A stretch of 64,000 bases of DNA from Roseovarius sp. SCSIO 43702 (GCF_019599045.1 NZ_CP080623.1:208501-272500), one strand, 5' to 3'. Numbered from the stretch's first letter, positions 9,170 through 20,916 are shown. The notes: generated by a model from the sequence alone, not told the origin. Numbers and translations: made by a program.

Positions 9170-10027
9170 TCACTCCTCGAGCAGGTCGATCTGATCGAGA
9201 ACGGACGGGTCGAGGGCATCGCCGGTTGCCCGGTCGACGTCCATGTCCTTGGAGATTTCGGCAATGCGATCCTCGACGGCCTTCTGCCGGAGCTTGCCTT
9301 CGATCTGGCTGCGCACGGCATCGAGCGGAGGGGTGTCCTGCGTGCGCGTGTCTTCGAGTTTCACGACATGCCAGCCGAATTGCGTCTCGACCGGCTCGGA
9401 AATCGTGCCCGGCTCCATCTCCGACACGGTCGTCCCGAAGGGTTCGACCATCATGTCGGCAGTGAACCAGCCGAGTTCCCCGCCATTGGGCCCGGAGGGG
9501 CCAGTGGAATGCTCGCGTGCGAGATCGGCGAAATCGGCGCCGCCTTCGAGTTCCTCGAGCAGTTCCTTCGCCTTGTCCTCGGTTTCGACAAGGATATGCG
9601 CGGCCTTGTACTCGGTGGGTTTCTGCGCGTCGACGAAATCTTCCTTGTAGGCGGTCTCGACGGCCTCGTCGGTAACGGCGTTCTCGCCGATGCGGCCGAG
9701 CAGTTCGCCAGCTATGATCGCACGGCGCTCATTCTCGAGCGTGAGCGCGGCTGCCTTGGACAGCTCTCCCTCGAAGCTTTGTTCGAGTATCGCTTGCTGG
9801 ATGAGCTGGTCGAGAATCGCTTCGTAGAGTGTCTGGGCCGGAAGCTGCGCGACCTGCGGCGGAAGGCCGGCGCGAAGGACGATCATGTGTCCAAGCGTGA
9901 TTTCCGCGTCACCGACCGTCGCGACCACGGTGTCGGCGGTGGGGGTGTCTTCGGCAAGGGCGGGCGTGATGGCCATTCCCGATGCGAGGAAAAGGCCGAG
10001 CGCGATGGGTCGTATCTGGTTGAGCAT
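9170..10027 (-). CDS. Periplasmic parvulin-type peptidyl-prolyl isomerase (PpiC/SurA-like)
   Basis: 285 aa with a clear signal peptide (cleavage after TPALA, residue 25). A SurA/PrsA-like N-terminal helical region is followed by one PpiC rotamase domain (about residues 139-227: AAHILVETEDKAK, GGELGWFTADMMVEPF, TQFGWHVVKLED). A periplasmic folding helper for exported or outer-membrane proteins is the likely role. It heads the minus-strand operon with argJ and mutT and is divergent from secA, which also serves export. Confidence 0.9.
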   Translation of the reverse strand: MLNQIRPIALGLFLASGMAITPALAEDTPTADTVVATVGDAEITLGHMIVLRAGLPPQVAQLPAQTLYEAILDQLIQQAILEQSFEGELSKAAALTLENERRAIIAGELLGRIGENAVTDEAVETAYKEDFVDAQKPTEYKAAHILVETEDKAKELLEELEGGADFADLAREHSTGPSGPNGGELGWFTADMMVEPFGTTVSEMEPGTISEPVETQFGWHVVKLEDTRTQDTPPLDAVRSQIEGKLRQKAVEDRIAEISKDMDVDRATGDALDPSVLDQIDLLEE

Positions 10028-10076
10028 GATCTATCCTTTGCAGATGAAGCGCGGCGCATCGCGCCGTTGCGTGACG

Positions 10077-10105
10077 TTGACACTCAAGAACCAGCCCCTT
10101 ACATC
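10077..10105 (+). promoter_or_regulatory. Sigma70-like promoter of secA
   Basis: A perfect TTGACA (10077-10082) and TACATC (10100-10105) are 17 bp apart. Transcription from about 10112 gives a leader of roughly 105 nt that begins beside a short hairpin (GCCTTT/AAAGGC, 10106-10121). Confidence 0.55.
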
Positions 10106-10218
10106 GCCTTTGGATAAAGGCGGAACCCGTGCCTTTGCGCCTTTGTAGGGTGGCGTGAAACAGGGGGCAAGCCATTGCCCGGTTCTGGGCGTCACAATAC
10201 GAAAGAGGCGGAGCGCAT

Positions 10219-12912
<2,694 letters not shown>

Positions 12913-13015
12913 CGAGCGCATCAAATCGCCGCAGAAGCTTCGTTTCAGCGCCACATGAGCGCCCAAGTCCAAGCGCAAGTTTCTTCCGTTCCAGACCCGG
13001 AGTGGGAGAATCGGC

Positions 13016-14008
13016 ATGTCAAAGATCAAGTACGCATCGCTTGCCTGTGGTACGCTTGCCGTCGCTTTGACGGCCGCGCATTTGATGCAGAGCGAAAGCA
13101 GCGCTCCGAAGGCAGTTCAGACGAGTGTCGACCGGATCGATACCGCGAAGGCGTCGGTTGCGGATGACGCTGCATTGACGCCCGAGCTCGCGCTTGACGA
13201 CGTGACGCTGACATCGGCGCTTCCGAGCTTTCCTTCCGCGACCGGGGAGCCGATCGCACCACTTCCCGCGGTGGCGTCCGCGCCGGACGTCGCTGAACCG
13301 GAGCCCATTCCGACGCTGCCCCAAGAGGAGAGCGTGCCGCAGCTTACCTGCGAATATCTCCTCGCGGCCGAAGCCGAGGAGCGGGCGATGGTGCGGCTCG
13401 AGCTCGATGCGAAATGTCTCGGGAACGAACGATTCACGCTGCATCACAACGGCCTGATGTTCACGGGTGTGACGGACGAGAACGGGCACAGCGAGTTGCG
13501 TGTCCCGGCGCTGTCCGAGACGCCCGTTTTCATCGTTGCCTTCCTGAACGGCGAAGGGGCGGTCGCGAATGCGACGGTTCCCGAGTTCGCGGATTTCGAT
13601 CGCGTCGTGGTGCAATGGAAGGGAAAGAGCGGCCTGCAGCTACATGCGCGCGAATCAGGGGCCGATTATGGCGGGCCGGGGCATATCTGGGCAGGTGCGG
13701 ACGCCCGCCCCGACGCGCAGGGGTTTCTTCACCGGCTGGGTGATGCGAGTGCGCCCGAGCCTTTGATGGCCGATGTCTACAGCTTCCCGACGGGTTCGGT
13801 GGCGAGCGCGAGCGTGGAAATCAGTGTCGAGGCCGAGGTGACGTCCGAAAACTGCAACAAGGATATCGAGGCACAGACGCTCGAGTTCTCGAATTCGGGC
13901 GAGATCAGATCGCAGGATTTGACCCTGGCGATCCCTGAATGCGATGCGGTCGGCGATTTTCTTGTGTTGAAAAATCTCATCAATGACCTGAAGATCGCGG
14001 CCAACTGA
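13016..14008 (+). CDS. Exported or membrane-anchored protein of unknown function, downstream of secA
   Basis: 330 aa. An N-terminal hydrophobic segment (about residues 6-24) acts as signal or anchor; a Pro/Ala/Glu-rich linker follows to about residue 105, and a beta-rich domain with four cysteines occupies the rest (CEYLLAAEAEE, AKCLGNERFTLHHNGLMFTG, ENCNKDIEAQTLEFSN, ECDAVGDFLVL). The middle part (FTLHHNGLMFTGVTDENGHSELRVPAL) reads like an Ig-type domain. I do not recognise the family. It is 23 bp upstream of the phosphate-binding/OmpA fusion gene and probably co-transcribed with it. Confidence 0.75.
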   Translation: MSKIKYASLACGTLAVALTAAHLMQSESSAPKAVQTSVDRIDTAKASVADDAALTPELALDDVTLTSALPSFPSATGEPIAPLPAVASAPDVAEPEPIPTLPQEESVPQLTCEYLLAAEAEERAMVRLELDAKCLGNERFTLHHNGLMFTGVTDENGHSELRVPALSETPVFIVAFLNGEGAVANATVPEFADFDRVVVQWKGKSGLQLHARESGADYGGPGHIWAGADARPDAQGFLHRLGDASAPEPLMADVYSFPTGSVASASVEISVEAEVTSENCNKDIEAQTLEFSNSGEIRSQDLTLAIPECDAVGDFLVLKNLINDLKIAAN

Positions 14009-14031
14009 TCCAATTCGACCGGGGGCCATCC

Positions 14032-15594
14032 ATGATACGGTTCTGTGCGGCGATCTTCGCCGCACTTTTGTTTGCAGGTATCGGATCCGGTTCGAGTGCC
14101 CAGGATGTGACGCTCACGTCCCGGGATGGCGCCGTCGAGATTCATGGCGACCTTCTGGGGTATGATGGAGAATTTTACCGGGTTGATACCGTCTACGGAG
14201 AGCTGACGGTCGACGGCACGGGTGTTCTCTGCTCGGGACCCGGCTGTCCGGATCTGGCCAATTTCGTGGCCGAGATCCGGTTTTCCGGTGCGCCCGTGGT
14301 GGGGCGGCTGCTACTTCCGGCACTGCTCGAGGCATTCGGCGAAAAGGAAGGATACGACATTCGCGCCGATGAAGGGACGGAGACGCGCCGCGTGACTTAT
14401 GCGCTGGTGGAAAAGGACTCCGGCAAGACGCAGGGGCGGTTCCATATTCATCTGTCGAATTCGGATGAGGGTTTTGCAGATTTGCTGGCGGATGAGGCCG
14501 ATATCGTCATGACATTGCGCGAGGTTAGGGAGGCCGAAGCGCGCCGCGCGGAGGAGGCGGGGATCGGCGACCTCACCGATCGGCGGCGCAGCAGGGTTCT
14601 CGCGCTTGATGCCCTCGTCCCGCTTGTGACGGATGACAATCCGGTCGCGACCATGACGACCCCGCGCCTGGCCAGGGTATTGTCTGGAAAGATCACCAAC
14701 TGGAATGAGCTGGGCGGGCCGGATGCGCCCATCGCGGTCCATCTTCTGAGTGCGGCGACGGGTCTGGGGCAGGCGACGGAAGACCTGATCCTCAAGGGCG
14801 ACGAAAAAGAGTTCTCGCCCGACGCGATCAGACACAACTCGACGCGCGATCTCGTCGACGCGGTGAGCCGAGATCCATTCGCGATCGGGCTGGGCAGCAG
14901 ATCGGATGTCGGGACCCTGCGAGAGGTTCCATTGGCGGGTGAATGCGGATTCGCCATATCCGCATCGCGTCGCGGCGTGAAGACCGAGGACTATCCCCTG
15001 ACGGCGCCGATCTTCCTCTACAGTCCGGCCCGACGGTTTCCACGGCTGGTGCGGGAATTCCTGGCGTTCACCGGCACGCCAGCGGCGCAGCTTGTCATCA
15101 GGCGGGCGGGTTTCGTCGATCAGCTTCCCGAGGAGATCCCTGTCGACGAGCAGGGAGATCGTTTCGCGAACGCGGTCCTGCGTGCCGGTGACGAGGTGAG
15201 CCTCGAAGATCTTCAACAGATGGTGAGGGTGCTGACTCCGCTCAAGCGACTGACCACGACGTTCCGCTTCGAGGCCGGGTCCAGTCGGCTTGACGCACAA
15301 TCGCGTTCGAACGTCACGCAGCTTGCCCAGGCGCTGGAAGGCGGGCTTTACGACACGCGCCGCCTTGTCTTCATCGGGTTCGGCGATGGCGAAGGACCGG
15401 CAGGTATCAATCGCCAGATCGCGCATAAGCGGGCGATGGCCGTTCGGGCCGCCGTGATCGCCGCAGCGGAGACCGCCAACCTTGATCGTTTCATCCTCGA
15501 GACCCGCGCCTTCGGAGAGGCGATGCCGATGGCCTGCGACGACAGCGCATGGGGTCGGCAGGCGAACAGGCGCGTGGAGGTCTGGCTCAGGTAG
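14032..15594 (+). CDS. Phosphate-binding-protein-like domain fused to OmpA domain, exported
   Basis: 520 aa. Signal peptide to about residue 23. Residues about 75-345 form a PstS-like periplasmic binding domain (RLARVLSGKITNWNELGG is the classical PstS motif, and the RRAGFVDQ end matches). Residues about 395-520 are an OmpA C-terminal peptidoglycan-binding domain (FRFEAGSSRLDAQSRSNV, FGDGEG, NRRVEVWL), although the usual GHTD is GFGD. The combination suggests a peptidoglycan-tethered ligand-binding protein rather than an ABC transporter subunit; no pst genes are nearby. Confidence 0.85.
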   Translation: MIRFCAAIFAALLFAGIGSGSSAQDVTLTSRDGAVEIHGDLLGYDGEFYRVDTVYGELTVDGTGVLCSGPGCPDLANFVAEIRFSGAPVVGRLLLPALLEAFGEKEGYDIRADEGTETRRVTYALVEKDSGKTQGRFHIHLSNSDEGFADLLADEADIVMTLREVREAEARRAEEAGIGDLTDRRRSRVLALDALVPLVTDDNPVATMTTPRLARVLSGKITNWNELGGPDAPIAVHLLSAATGLGQATEDLILKGDEKEFSPDAIRHNSTRDLVDAVSRDPFAIGLGSRSDVGTLREVPLAGECGFAISASRRGVKTEDYPLTAPIFLYSPARRFPRLVREFLAFTGTPAAQLVIRRAGFVDQLPEEIPVDEQGDRFANAVLRAGDEVSLEDLQQMVRVLTPLKRLTTTFRFEAGSSRLDAQSRSNVTQLAQALEGGLYDTRRLVFIGFGDGEGPAGINRQIAHKRAMAVRAAVIAAAETANLDRFILETRAFGEAMPMACDDSAWGRQANRRVEVWLR

Positions 15595-15603
15595 CCGTGC
15601 TTG

Positions 15604-16365
15604 TCAGAGATAGCCGTCGGCCCGGAAGCTCAGATCGCTGGTTCGACCAACGATGATGTGATCATGCAGCGTGATGCCCATGGTGGCCGCCGCCGCCTCG
15701 ATCCGTTGTGTCATGGTGATGTCGCTTTCGGAGGGCGTGGGATCGCCCGAGGGGTGATTATGCACCAGGATCAGCGCCGATGCGTTCAGCTCGAGCGCGC
15801 GCTTGACCACTTCGCGCGGGTAGACGGGGACATGGTCCACGGTTCCGCGTGCCTGTTCCTCATCGGCGATCAGCACGTTCTTGGTGTCGAGGTAGAAGAC
15901 GCGAAACTGTTCGACATCCCGGTGTGCCATGGCGGTACGACAATAGTCGAGAAGGCTGTTCCAGCTACTGATCACCTGCTTTCGCAGCACCCGTGATTGC
16001 GCGAGCCTGTGAGCGGCGGCCTCGATCACCTTGAGCTCGCAGATGACGGCGTCACCGACTCCGCTCAGGGCGGCGAGGCGATCGGGCGGTGCGGATACGA
16101 CGGCATTGAAGTCGCCGAACTGTTCGAGAAGGGCGCGGGCCAGTGGTTTGACGTCACGGCGCGGGATCGCCCGAAAAAGCACGAGTTCGAGCAACTCGTA
16201 GTCCGGCATCGCCGCCGGCCCGCCGGCAAGGAAACGCTCGCGCAGGCGTTTGCGATGGTCGCGGATATATGAGGGTGGCGTGCGCGTTGGCGAGGGCACC
16301 GCGATGGCCTCGTCTGCGGAGAAAAGCGGCATCGCCGCATCGGAGAATCCCGCTCTGCGTGTCAT
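15604..16365 (-). CDS. radC: RadC family JAMM-domain protein
   Basis: 253 aa. A helix-hairpin-helix region (LAALSGVGDAVICELKVIEAA) precedes the JAB1/MPN metalloprotease-like domain with the complete metal motif H202-x-H204...S212-x2-D215 in HNHPSGDPTPSESD. The historical link to DNA repair is disputed; homologues are often competence- or mobile-element-associated. A perfect CtrA-like box lies 25 bp upstream, suggesting control by CtrA, which in Rhodobacter capsulatus drives DNA uptake genes for gene-transfer-agent recipients. Confidence 0.94.
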   Translation of the reverse strand: MTRRAGFSDAAMPLFSADEAIAVPSPTRTPPSYIRDHRKRLRERFLAGGPAAMPDYELLELVLFRAIPRRDVKPLARALLEQFGDFNAVVSAPPDRLAALSGVGDAVICELKVIEAAAHRLAQSRVLRKQVISSWNSLLDYCRTAMAHRDVEQFRVFYLDTKNVLIADEEQARGTVDHVPVYPREVVKRALELNASALILVHNHPSGDPTPSESDITMTQRIEAAAATMGITLHDHIIVGRTSDLSFRADGYL

Positions 16366-16389
16366 GACGTCACTCTGGCGCCGGGAAGG

Positions 16390-16404
16390 TTAAGGTTCGG
16401 TTAA
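16390..16404. promoter_or_regulatory. Perfect CtrA-like box, TTAA-N7-TTAA
   Basis: TTAA (16390-16393), GGTTCGG, TTAA (16401-16404) matches the full CtrA consensus. It lies 25 bp upstream of the radC start (minus strand) and 77 bp upstream of the DUF442 gene (plus strand), so it could regulate either. Confidence 0.6.
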
Positions 16405-16480
16405 GTCGTGGTGGGAGAAGGATTGATCCCGTCGTCGATTTTGCCGCATACGGGGAGTGTCGAAAACAGGGAGCAGACAC

Positions 16481-16903
16481 ATGGACCTTCGTCCGATCAC
16501 AGAGCAATTCGCCGTCGCCCCACAGATCGCGCCCGAAGAGGTGCCCGAGATAGCCCGGGCCGGGTTTCGGACCATCATCTGCAACCGTCCCGACGACGAA
16601 GACCCGGAGCAACCGAGCCACGCGCAAATCGAGGCCGCCGCGCAGGAAGAGGATATCGCGTTCCTTATGCTGCCGGTGCGATCGGGCGTCCTGACCGAAG
16701 AGGCCGTCAACGGGTTCAGGGAGGCGCTCGACACGATGCCCGGGCCCATCCTCGCCTATTGCCGCAGCGGGACGCGCTGCACCATGCTCTGGAGCATCGC
16801 ACAGTTCGGCCGGATGGATCCCGACGAGATCGTCGCCAAGGCGGCGGAAGCGGGATATGACATGTCCGGCCTGATGGCGCAGCTACGAGCCACCCGCACG
16901 TGA
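16481..16903 (+). CDS. DUF442/TIGR01244 family phosphatase-like sulfurtransferase
   Basis: 140 aa of the family found fused to beta-lactamase-like domains in Blh proteins; similar to dual-specificity phosphatases. The Cys loop YCRSGTRC has its nucleophile at C94. Conserved landmarks TIICNRPDDE and the FRTI segment are present. Activity (sulfur transfer, phosphatase, or persulfide metabolism) is not settled for the family. AGGGAG lies 8 nt before the ATG at 16481, which is preferred over a start 24 nt upstream. Its TGA overlaps the GTG of the next gene. Confidence 0.88.
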   Translation: MDLRPITEQFAVAPQIAPEEVPEIARAGFRTIICNRPDDEDPEQPSHAQIEAAAQEEDIAFLMLPVRSGVLTEEAVNGFREALDTMPGPILAYCRSGTRCTMLWSIAQFGRMDPDEIVAKAAEAGYDMSGLMAQLRATRT

Positions 16904-17601
16904 CCTCATCGCGCTGGATCGCGGCTGGTCAGGATGATCGCTCGGGGTGGCGGGAATGCGTGCTCGACGGGTCCGAGTTGCAGGAAGACGTGGTTCTGAC
17001 CAAGCCGCGCCGTGGTCCGGTGTCGGCGCGGATGATACATATCGGGAAGGGTGAGGCCGATGTTCCCGCCCCGGTTCTTCCCGCGTCCGGCCACGTGCCC
17101 GATCTGTGCCAGGTCTCGCCGCATGACAGGCTTTCGGGCTGGGCCCGCGTGGAGATCGCGGGATTCCTGCGTGACCGGCCGCATTGGGATGGCGTGATTT
17201 GTCGCGCGACCGGTGACGTGACGCATTGGGTCCAGATCAGCGCCGACGAGATCGTGAGTTTCCAAGGGTTTTCGACCGGCCGTCTTGTCACCGCACTGGA
17301 TGGAACAGGATCATTGGGCGAAGAGAGTTTAAACGACGCGTTGTCACGGCCTGAGAAGCTCGCCGCGTTGTTGCGTCGTGCCGAGGTTTCAAAAGATGCA
17401 GCTGCGGTGACGGGCGCCTTGATCGGTGCCGAGCTGGCCGCGGCGCGACCCTATTGGCTGGGCCAAGGCGTTGCGGTCATCGGCACCGATTGGCCCTATC
17501 GGCAGGCACTTGCCATGCAAGGCGTGACGGCTGAGCAGGTGCAGCGGAACGAGATGCGCCAAGCGGGGCTGACGGTGATCGCCGAGAGAAACGGCTTCTA
17601 G
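16900..17601 (+). CDS. Shortened 2-dehydro-3-deoxygalactonokinase (DgoK)-like protein
   Basis: 233 aa starting with GTG inside the preceding stop (GTGA). The middle section (CRATGDVTHWVQISADEIVSF, GFSTGRLVTAL) aligns with the DgoK GTHSKWV...F.TFMTGE core, and the C-terminal GAEL...PYWLGQGVAVIG resembles the end of the family. It is about 60 aa shorter than DgoK, and the N-terminal phosphate-binding DWGT motif is replaced by WIAAGQDDRSGW, so kinase activity is doubtful. Its TAG shares bases with the TAG of the convergent M16 gene. No other sugar-acid genes are nearby. Confidence 0.7.
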   Translation: MTSSRWIAAGQDDRSGWRECVLDGSELQEDVVLTKPRRGPVSARMIHIGKGEADVPAPVLPASGHVPDLCQVSPHDRLSGWARVEIAGFLRDRPHWDGVICRATGDVTHWVQISADEIVSFQGFSTGRLVTALDGTGSLGEESLNDALSRPEKLAALLRRAEVSKDAAAVTGALIGAELAAARPYWLGQGVAVIGTDWPYRQALAMQGVTAEQVQRNEMRQAGLTVIAERNGF

Positions 17602-18911
17602 TTCGAGTCGTCCATCAGGCCCTCGGGCTGACCCACCACCACGAACGTGAGCTTGCCGGGGTCGAGATACTCACGCGCGACCCGGTTAACGTCGTCGAGC
17701 GTCACGGCCATTACCTGGTCGTTGCGTGTGGCGATATAGTCGACCGGCAGGCCCTCCATCTGCATACCGACGGCGATGTTGGCGATGGGTCCGTTTCCAT
17801 CGAATCGCAGGGGGTATGCGCCGGTGAGGTAGGTCTTGGCATCCTCGAGTTCCGCCGCCGTCACGCCCTCGTCTCGGATCCGGGCCCACTCGGCGCGGAT
17901 CACGTCGATGGCCTCGGCGACGCGGTCATTGGCCGAAGACACCGACCCGGCCCAGAGATCCGCGCCATCCTTGTTGAGAAGGTAGGTGTAGACCCCGTAG
18001 GTCAGACCCCGCTTTTCGCGCACCTCCTGCATGAGCCGGCTTTCGAATCCGCCGCCCCCGAGAATATGGTTCAGCAGGTAAGCCGCGAAGAAATCCGGGT
18101 GATCGCGATCGATGCCGGGTTGTGCGAAAACGGCGACCGATTGCGGTGTCTCGAAGGGAATGACCTCGGTCCCGCCCGGAAAGGTCACATCGGCGCGAGG
18201 CGGCAAGGGGGCGCCGGTCTCGGGAAGATCGCCCAGCAGTCGGTCGAGCAACTCGGCAAGCTCGTCTTCCGTGATGTCGCCCACGGCGCTGACATAGAGC
18301 CTGTCGCGTGCCATGGCCGCTTCGTGGGCCGCCACGATATCTTCGCGCGTGAGCGAGGAGACGGTTTCGATCGTGCCATTGCGCGACGTGGCGTAGGGAT
18401 GATCTCCGAAAATCAACGCGTCCAGAGCCTCCGACGCCTGGCTTCGCGGGTCTTTCTCGTCCGAGCGAATGATCGAGAGAATCTGGGCGCGGACCCGGTC
18501 GATGGCATCCTGGTCGAAGCGGGGGTTCACAAGGCTTTCGCGCAGGTGTTCGACGGCCTCATCGCGGTTCTCGGAAAGAAACCTCGCGGACACGGTCAAC
18601 GTGTCGTCATAGACGTCGTAATCGAAACTCGCGGCCAGCTCCTCGGTCCTCTCGGTGAATTCGCGCGCGTCCATGTCGCCCGCGCCTTCTTCGAGCGTGG
18701 CCGTCATCAACGTGATGGCGCCGCGCTTCTCGGGATCATCGAGGGCCGCTCCCCCCCGGAACCGCAGTTCCAAGGCGATGAAGGGGATGGAATGCTCTTC
18801 GACCAGCCAAGCGTCAATGCCGCCCGGTGTCGTCATTTCCTTGATCTCCACATCCGCGCGTGCAGGCAGGGCCAGAAGCAACGCGATGCAGAAAAGAAAA
18901 ACGCGGGTCAT
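17598..18911 (-). CDS. M16 family peptidase-like protein, non-catalytic partner
   Basis: 437 aa with a signal peptide of about 19 residues (MTRVFLFCIALLLALPARA). It has the inverzincin fold landmarks (GRGGAALDDPEKRG region, ASRNGTIETVSSLTREDI, FAQPGIDRDHPDFFAAYLLNHILGGGGF) but the zinc motif HxxEH is absent: the site reads MTATLEEG. It therefore probably forms a heterodimer with the neighbouring active subunit, as in mitochondrial processing peptidase and other bacterial M16 pairs. Start ATG at 18911 overlaps the upstream stop (ATGA). Confidence 0.92.
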   Translation of the reverse strand: MTRVFLFCIALLLALPARADVEIKEMTTPGGIDAWLVEEHSIPFIALELRFRGGAALDDPEKRGAITLMTATLEEGAGDMDAREFTERTEELAASFDYDVYDDTLTVSARFLSENRDEAVEHLRESLVNPRFDQDAIDRVRAQILSIIRSDEKDPRSQASEALDALIFGDHPYATSRNGTIETVSSLTREDIVAAHEAAMARDRLYVSAVGDITEDELAELLDRLLGDLPETGAPLPPRADVTFPGGTEVIPFETPQSVAVFAQPGIDRDHPDFFAAYLLNHILGGGGFESRLMQEVREKRGLTYGVYTYLLNKDGADLWAGSVSSANDRVAEAIDVIRAEWARIRDEGVTAAELEDAKTYLTGAYPLRFDGNGPIANIAVGMQMEGLPVDYIATRNDQVMAVTLDDVNRVAREYLDPGKLTFVVVGQPEGLMDDSN

Positions 18912-20239
18912 TGCGATACCTCCGAACCTTCGAGCCAGCCGGTGACGGAGGTGCGGTCCTGAAAGATCTCGCGCGCGGCCTTCATGATCTGTTCCGACGT
19001 GGTCGCGCCGAGGATGTCGGGCCATTTGCGAATGTCCTCGATCGACAACCCGACGGCGAGACCCTGACCATAGCGATTGGCCAGGGCTTCCACGTCGTCG
19101 CGCGCATAGATCATGGCCGCCCGCAATTGCATCTTGAGGCGCGCGAGTTGATCCTCGTCCACTCCGGTTTCCAGGAAATCGGCGATCACTTGATCGAGCG
19201 CCTCCTCGGCTTCGGCGAGGCTGACACCCTCGGCCGGGACGACGACGAAATTGAACGACGTATCGTCAAGCGTGGTGCCATCGTACCAAGCCGATGTCTG
19301 GACCGCGACCTGTTCCTCGAATTGCAGTTTCTGCGACAGTACGGACGTGATGCCGCCCCCCAACAACTCGGCCAGAAGCGTCAGGGCCGCGGCCTTCTCC
19401 TGCTCGCCGGGATCGCGTTCCGGGGCGACGTAGGCGCGCGCCACGTAGGGCTGGGCGACGCGGGCGTCTTCCATGAGGACGCGGCGCTCGGCCAGTTGCA
19501 CTGGCTCTTGAGGGCGGCTTCTTCGGGACAAATCCGCGTTGGCGGGAATGGTGCCGTAATGCTCTTCGGCAAGCGCGCGCACCTCCTCGGGCGTCACGTC
19601 GCCGGCGACAACGAGGATTGCGTTGTTCGGCGCGTAATGGGTCTCGTAATAGTCGAGAGCATCCTCGAGATCGAGCGACGCCATCTCGTGCCGCCAGCCG
19701 ATCACGGGCACGCCGTAGCGGTGATTCAGGTAAAGCGCTGCGCGCTGCTGCTCACGGAAGAGAGCGCTGGGGTTGTTCTCGACGCGTTGGTTGCGTTCTT
19801 CGATGATGACATCGCGCTCTGTCGCGATGTCACCTTCGGAAAGCTGGAGATTGACCATCCGGTCCGCTTCCATCTCCATCATCCGCTCGAGCCGATCTGC
19901 GGCGATGCGCTGATAATAGGCGGTGTAATCGTAGCTGGTAAAGGCGTTGTCGGAGCCGCCATTGCGGGCAACGGTGGCCGAAAGCTCTCCGGGTGCGAGG
20001 GTTTCGGTGCCCTTGAAGAGAAGATGCTCCAGAAAATGCGCCACACCGGACGCTCCGGGCACTTCATCTGCCGATCCCGCCTTGTACCAGACCATGTGGA
20101 CCACGACCGGGGCACGGTGATCTTCGATCACGACGACTTCCATGCCGTTGTCGAGGGTGAAGTCGGTGACCTGCTCCTCGGCCTGCGCGGATGCCGCGGT
20201 GAGAATGGATAGCGCGAGAGCGGCGATCAGGTTGCGCAT
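18908..20239 (-). CDS. M16 family zinc metallopeptidase, catalytic subunit
   Basis: 443 aa with a signal peptide (MRNLIAALALSILTAASAQA). The inverted zinc motif HFLEH is at residues 68-72, with the downstream glutamate in ERDVIIEE. Exported, so it should degrade or process peptides in the periplasm. GGAGG lies 6 nt before the ATG at 20239; the open frame upstream to 20482 lacks a start signal. It overlaps the inactive partner gene by 4 bp, ensuring balanced synthesis. Confidence 0.94.
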   Translation of the reverse strand: MRNLIAALALSILTAASAQAEEQVTDFTLDNGMEVVVIEDHRAPVVVHMVWYKAGSADEVPGASGVAHFLEHLLFKGTETLAPGELSATVARNGGSDNAFTSYDYTAYYQRIAADRLERMMEMEADRMVNLQLSEGDIATERDVIIEERNQRVENNPSALFREQQRAALYLNHRYGVPVIGWRHEMASLDLEDALDYYETHYAPNNAILVVAGDVTPEEVRALAEEHYGTIPANADLSRRSRPQEPVQLAERRVLMEDARVAQPYVARAYVAPERDPGEQEKAAALTLLAELLGGGITSVLSQKLQFEEQVAVQTSAWYDGTTLDDTSFNFVVVPAEGVSLAEAEEALDQVIADFLETGVDEDQLARLKMQLRAAMIYARDDVEALANRYGQGLAVGLSIEDIRKWPDILGATTSEQIMKAAREIFQDRTSVTGWLEGSEVSQ

Positions 20240-20339
20240 GAAACCTCCGAAATGGGGAAACTGTCCTTGCGCATAGATACGGGCAGACGCGTGGTCTTCA
20301 AGCATGGTGACGAACTCGTGAGGACCTGCGCCGGTCGGC

Positions 20340-20864
20340 TCACTCCGGCGGCGGGGCCGAGGGCGTGGCAATGCCGCGACGTTGCAGCCGCACTCGCTCG
20401 GAATCGGCGTCAAGCCACTGACGCTTGTAGGCGTTGGTGTAGTCGTCGACCGGACCGAGCCGCAGAATGTTGACACGTCCATGCTTGCGGCGGATCTCCT
20501 CGTCCTCGCGGGCGAGGGTCTGACGGATGCCGGGGGTCACGCCCTTGCGGCGAACGTGGTTGACCAACCCGACCTCGTTGGCGCTGATGCCCCTGTTGAG
20601 GGCGGCCTGATTGCCACCGAGTGCGTCGATTCCCTCGGCCTCGGGATTGGGATCGACGAGGTTGCGACCGCCGGGGTTCGGCGTCGGAAGCTGCGCGTAG
20701 CTGTCCGGTGCCTGAAGCGGGCCGGTCGGAAGAACGGTGAACTCGTCCGGTCCATCGCTGGTTTTCTGAAAACGGGTCAGCTGAACGTCGCCATTCCGGC
20801 TCCCGCAGGCCGAGAGAACCACGGCGGATGCCGTCAGAAGAATGAAAATGTTGGCCTTGCGCAT
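20340..20864 (-). CDS. DUF3035 lipoprotein
   Basis: 174 aa. Lipobox LSAC with the lipidated Cys at residue 20. The mature part has the family's PDEFTVLPTGPLQAP motif and a charged C-terminal region (TLAREDEEIRRKHGR, YTNAYKRQWLDADSE). Predicted periplasmic lipoprotein; function unknown, often beside lspA and the M16 pair in Rhodobacterales. The neighbouring lspA encodes the enzyme that would mature it. Confidence 0.88.
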   Translation of the reverse strand: MRKANIFILLTASAVVLSACGSRNGDVQLTRFQKTSDGPDEFTVLPTGPLQAPDSYAQLPTPNPGGRNLVDPNPEAEGIDALGGNQAALNRGISANEVGLVNHVRRKGVTPGIRQTLAREDEEIRRKHGRVNILRLGPVDDYTNAYKRQWLDADSERVRLQRRGIATPSAPPPE

Positions 20865-20916
20865 CAGATGCCTCCACCCGTATTTGCCGCAGGTTTAACG
20901 TATCAAGCAGGTCGCG

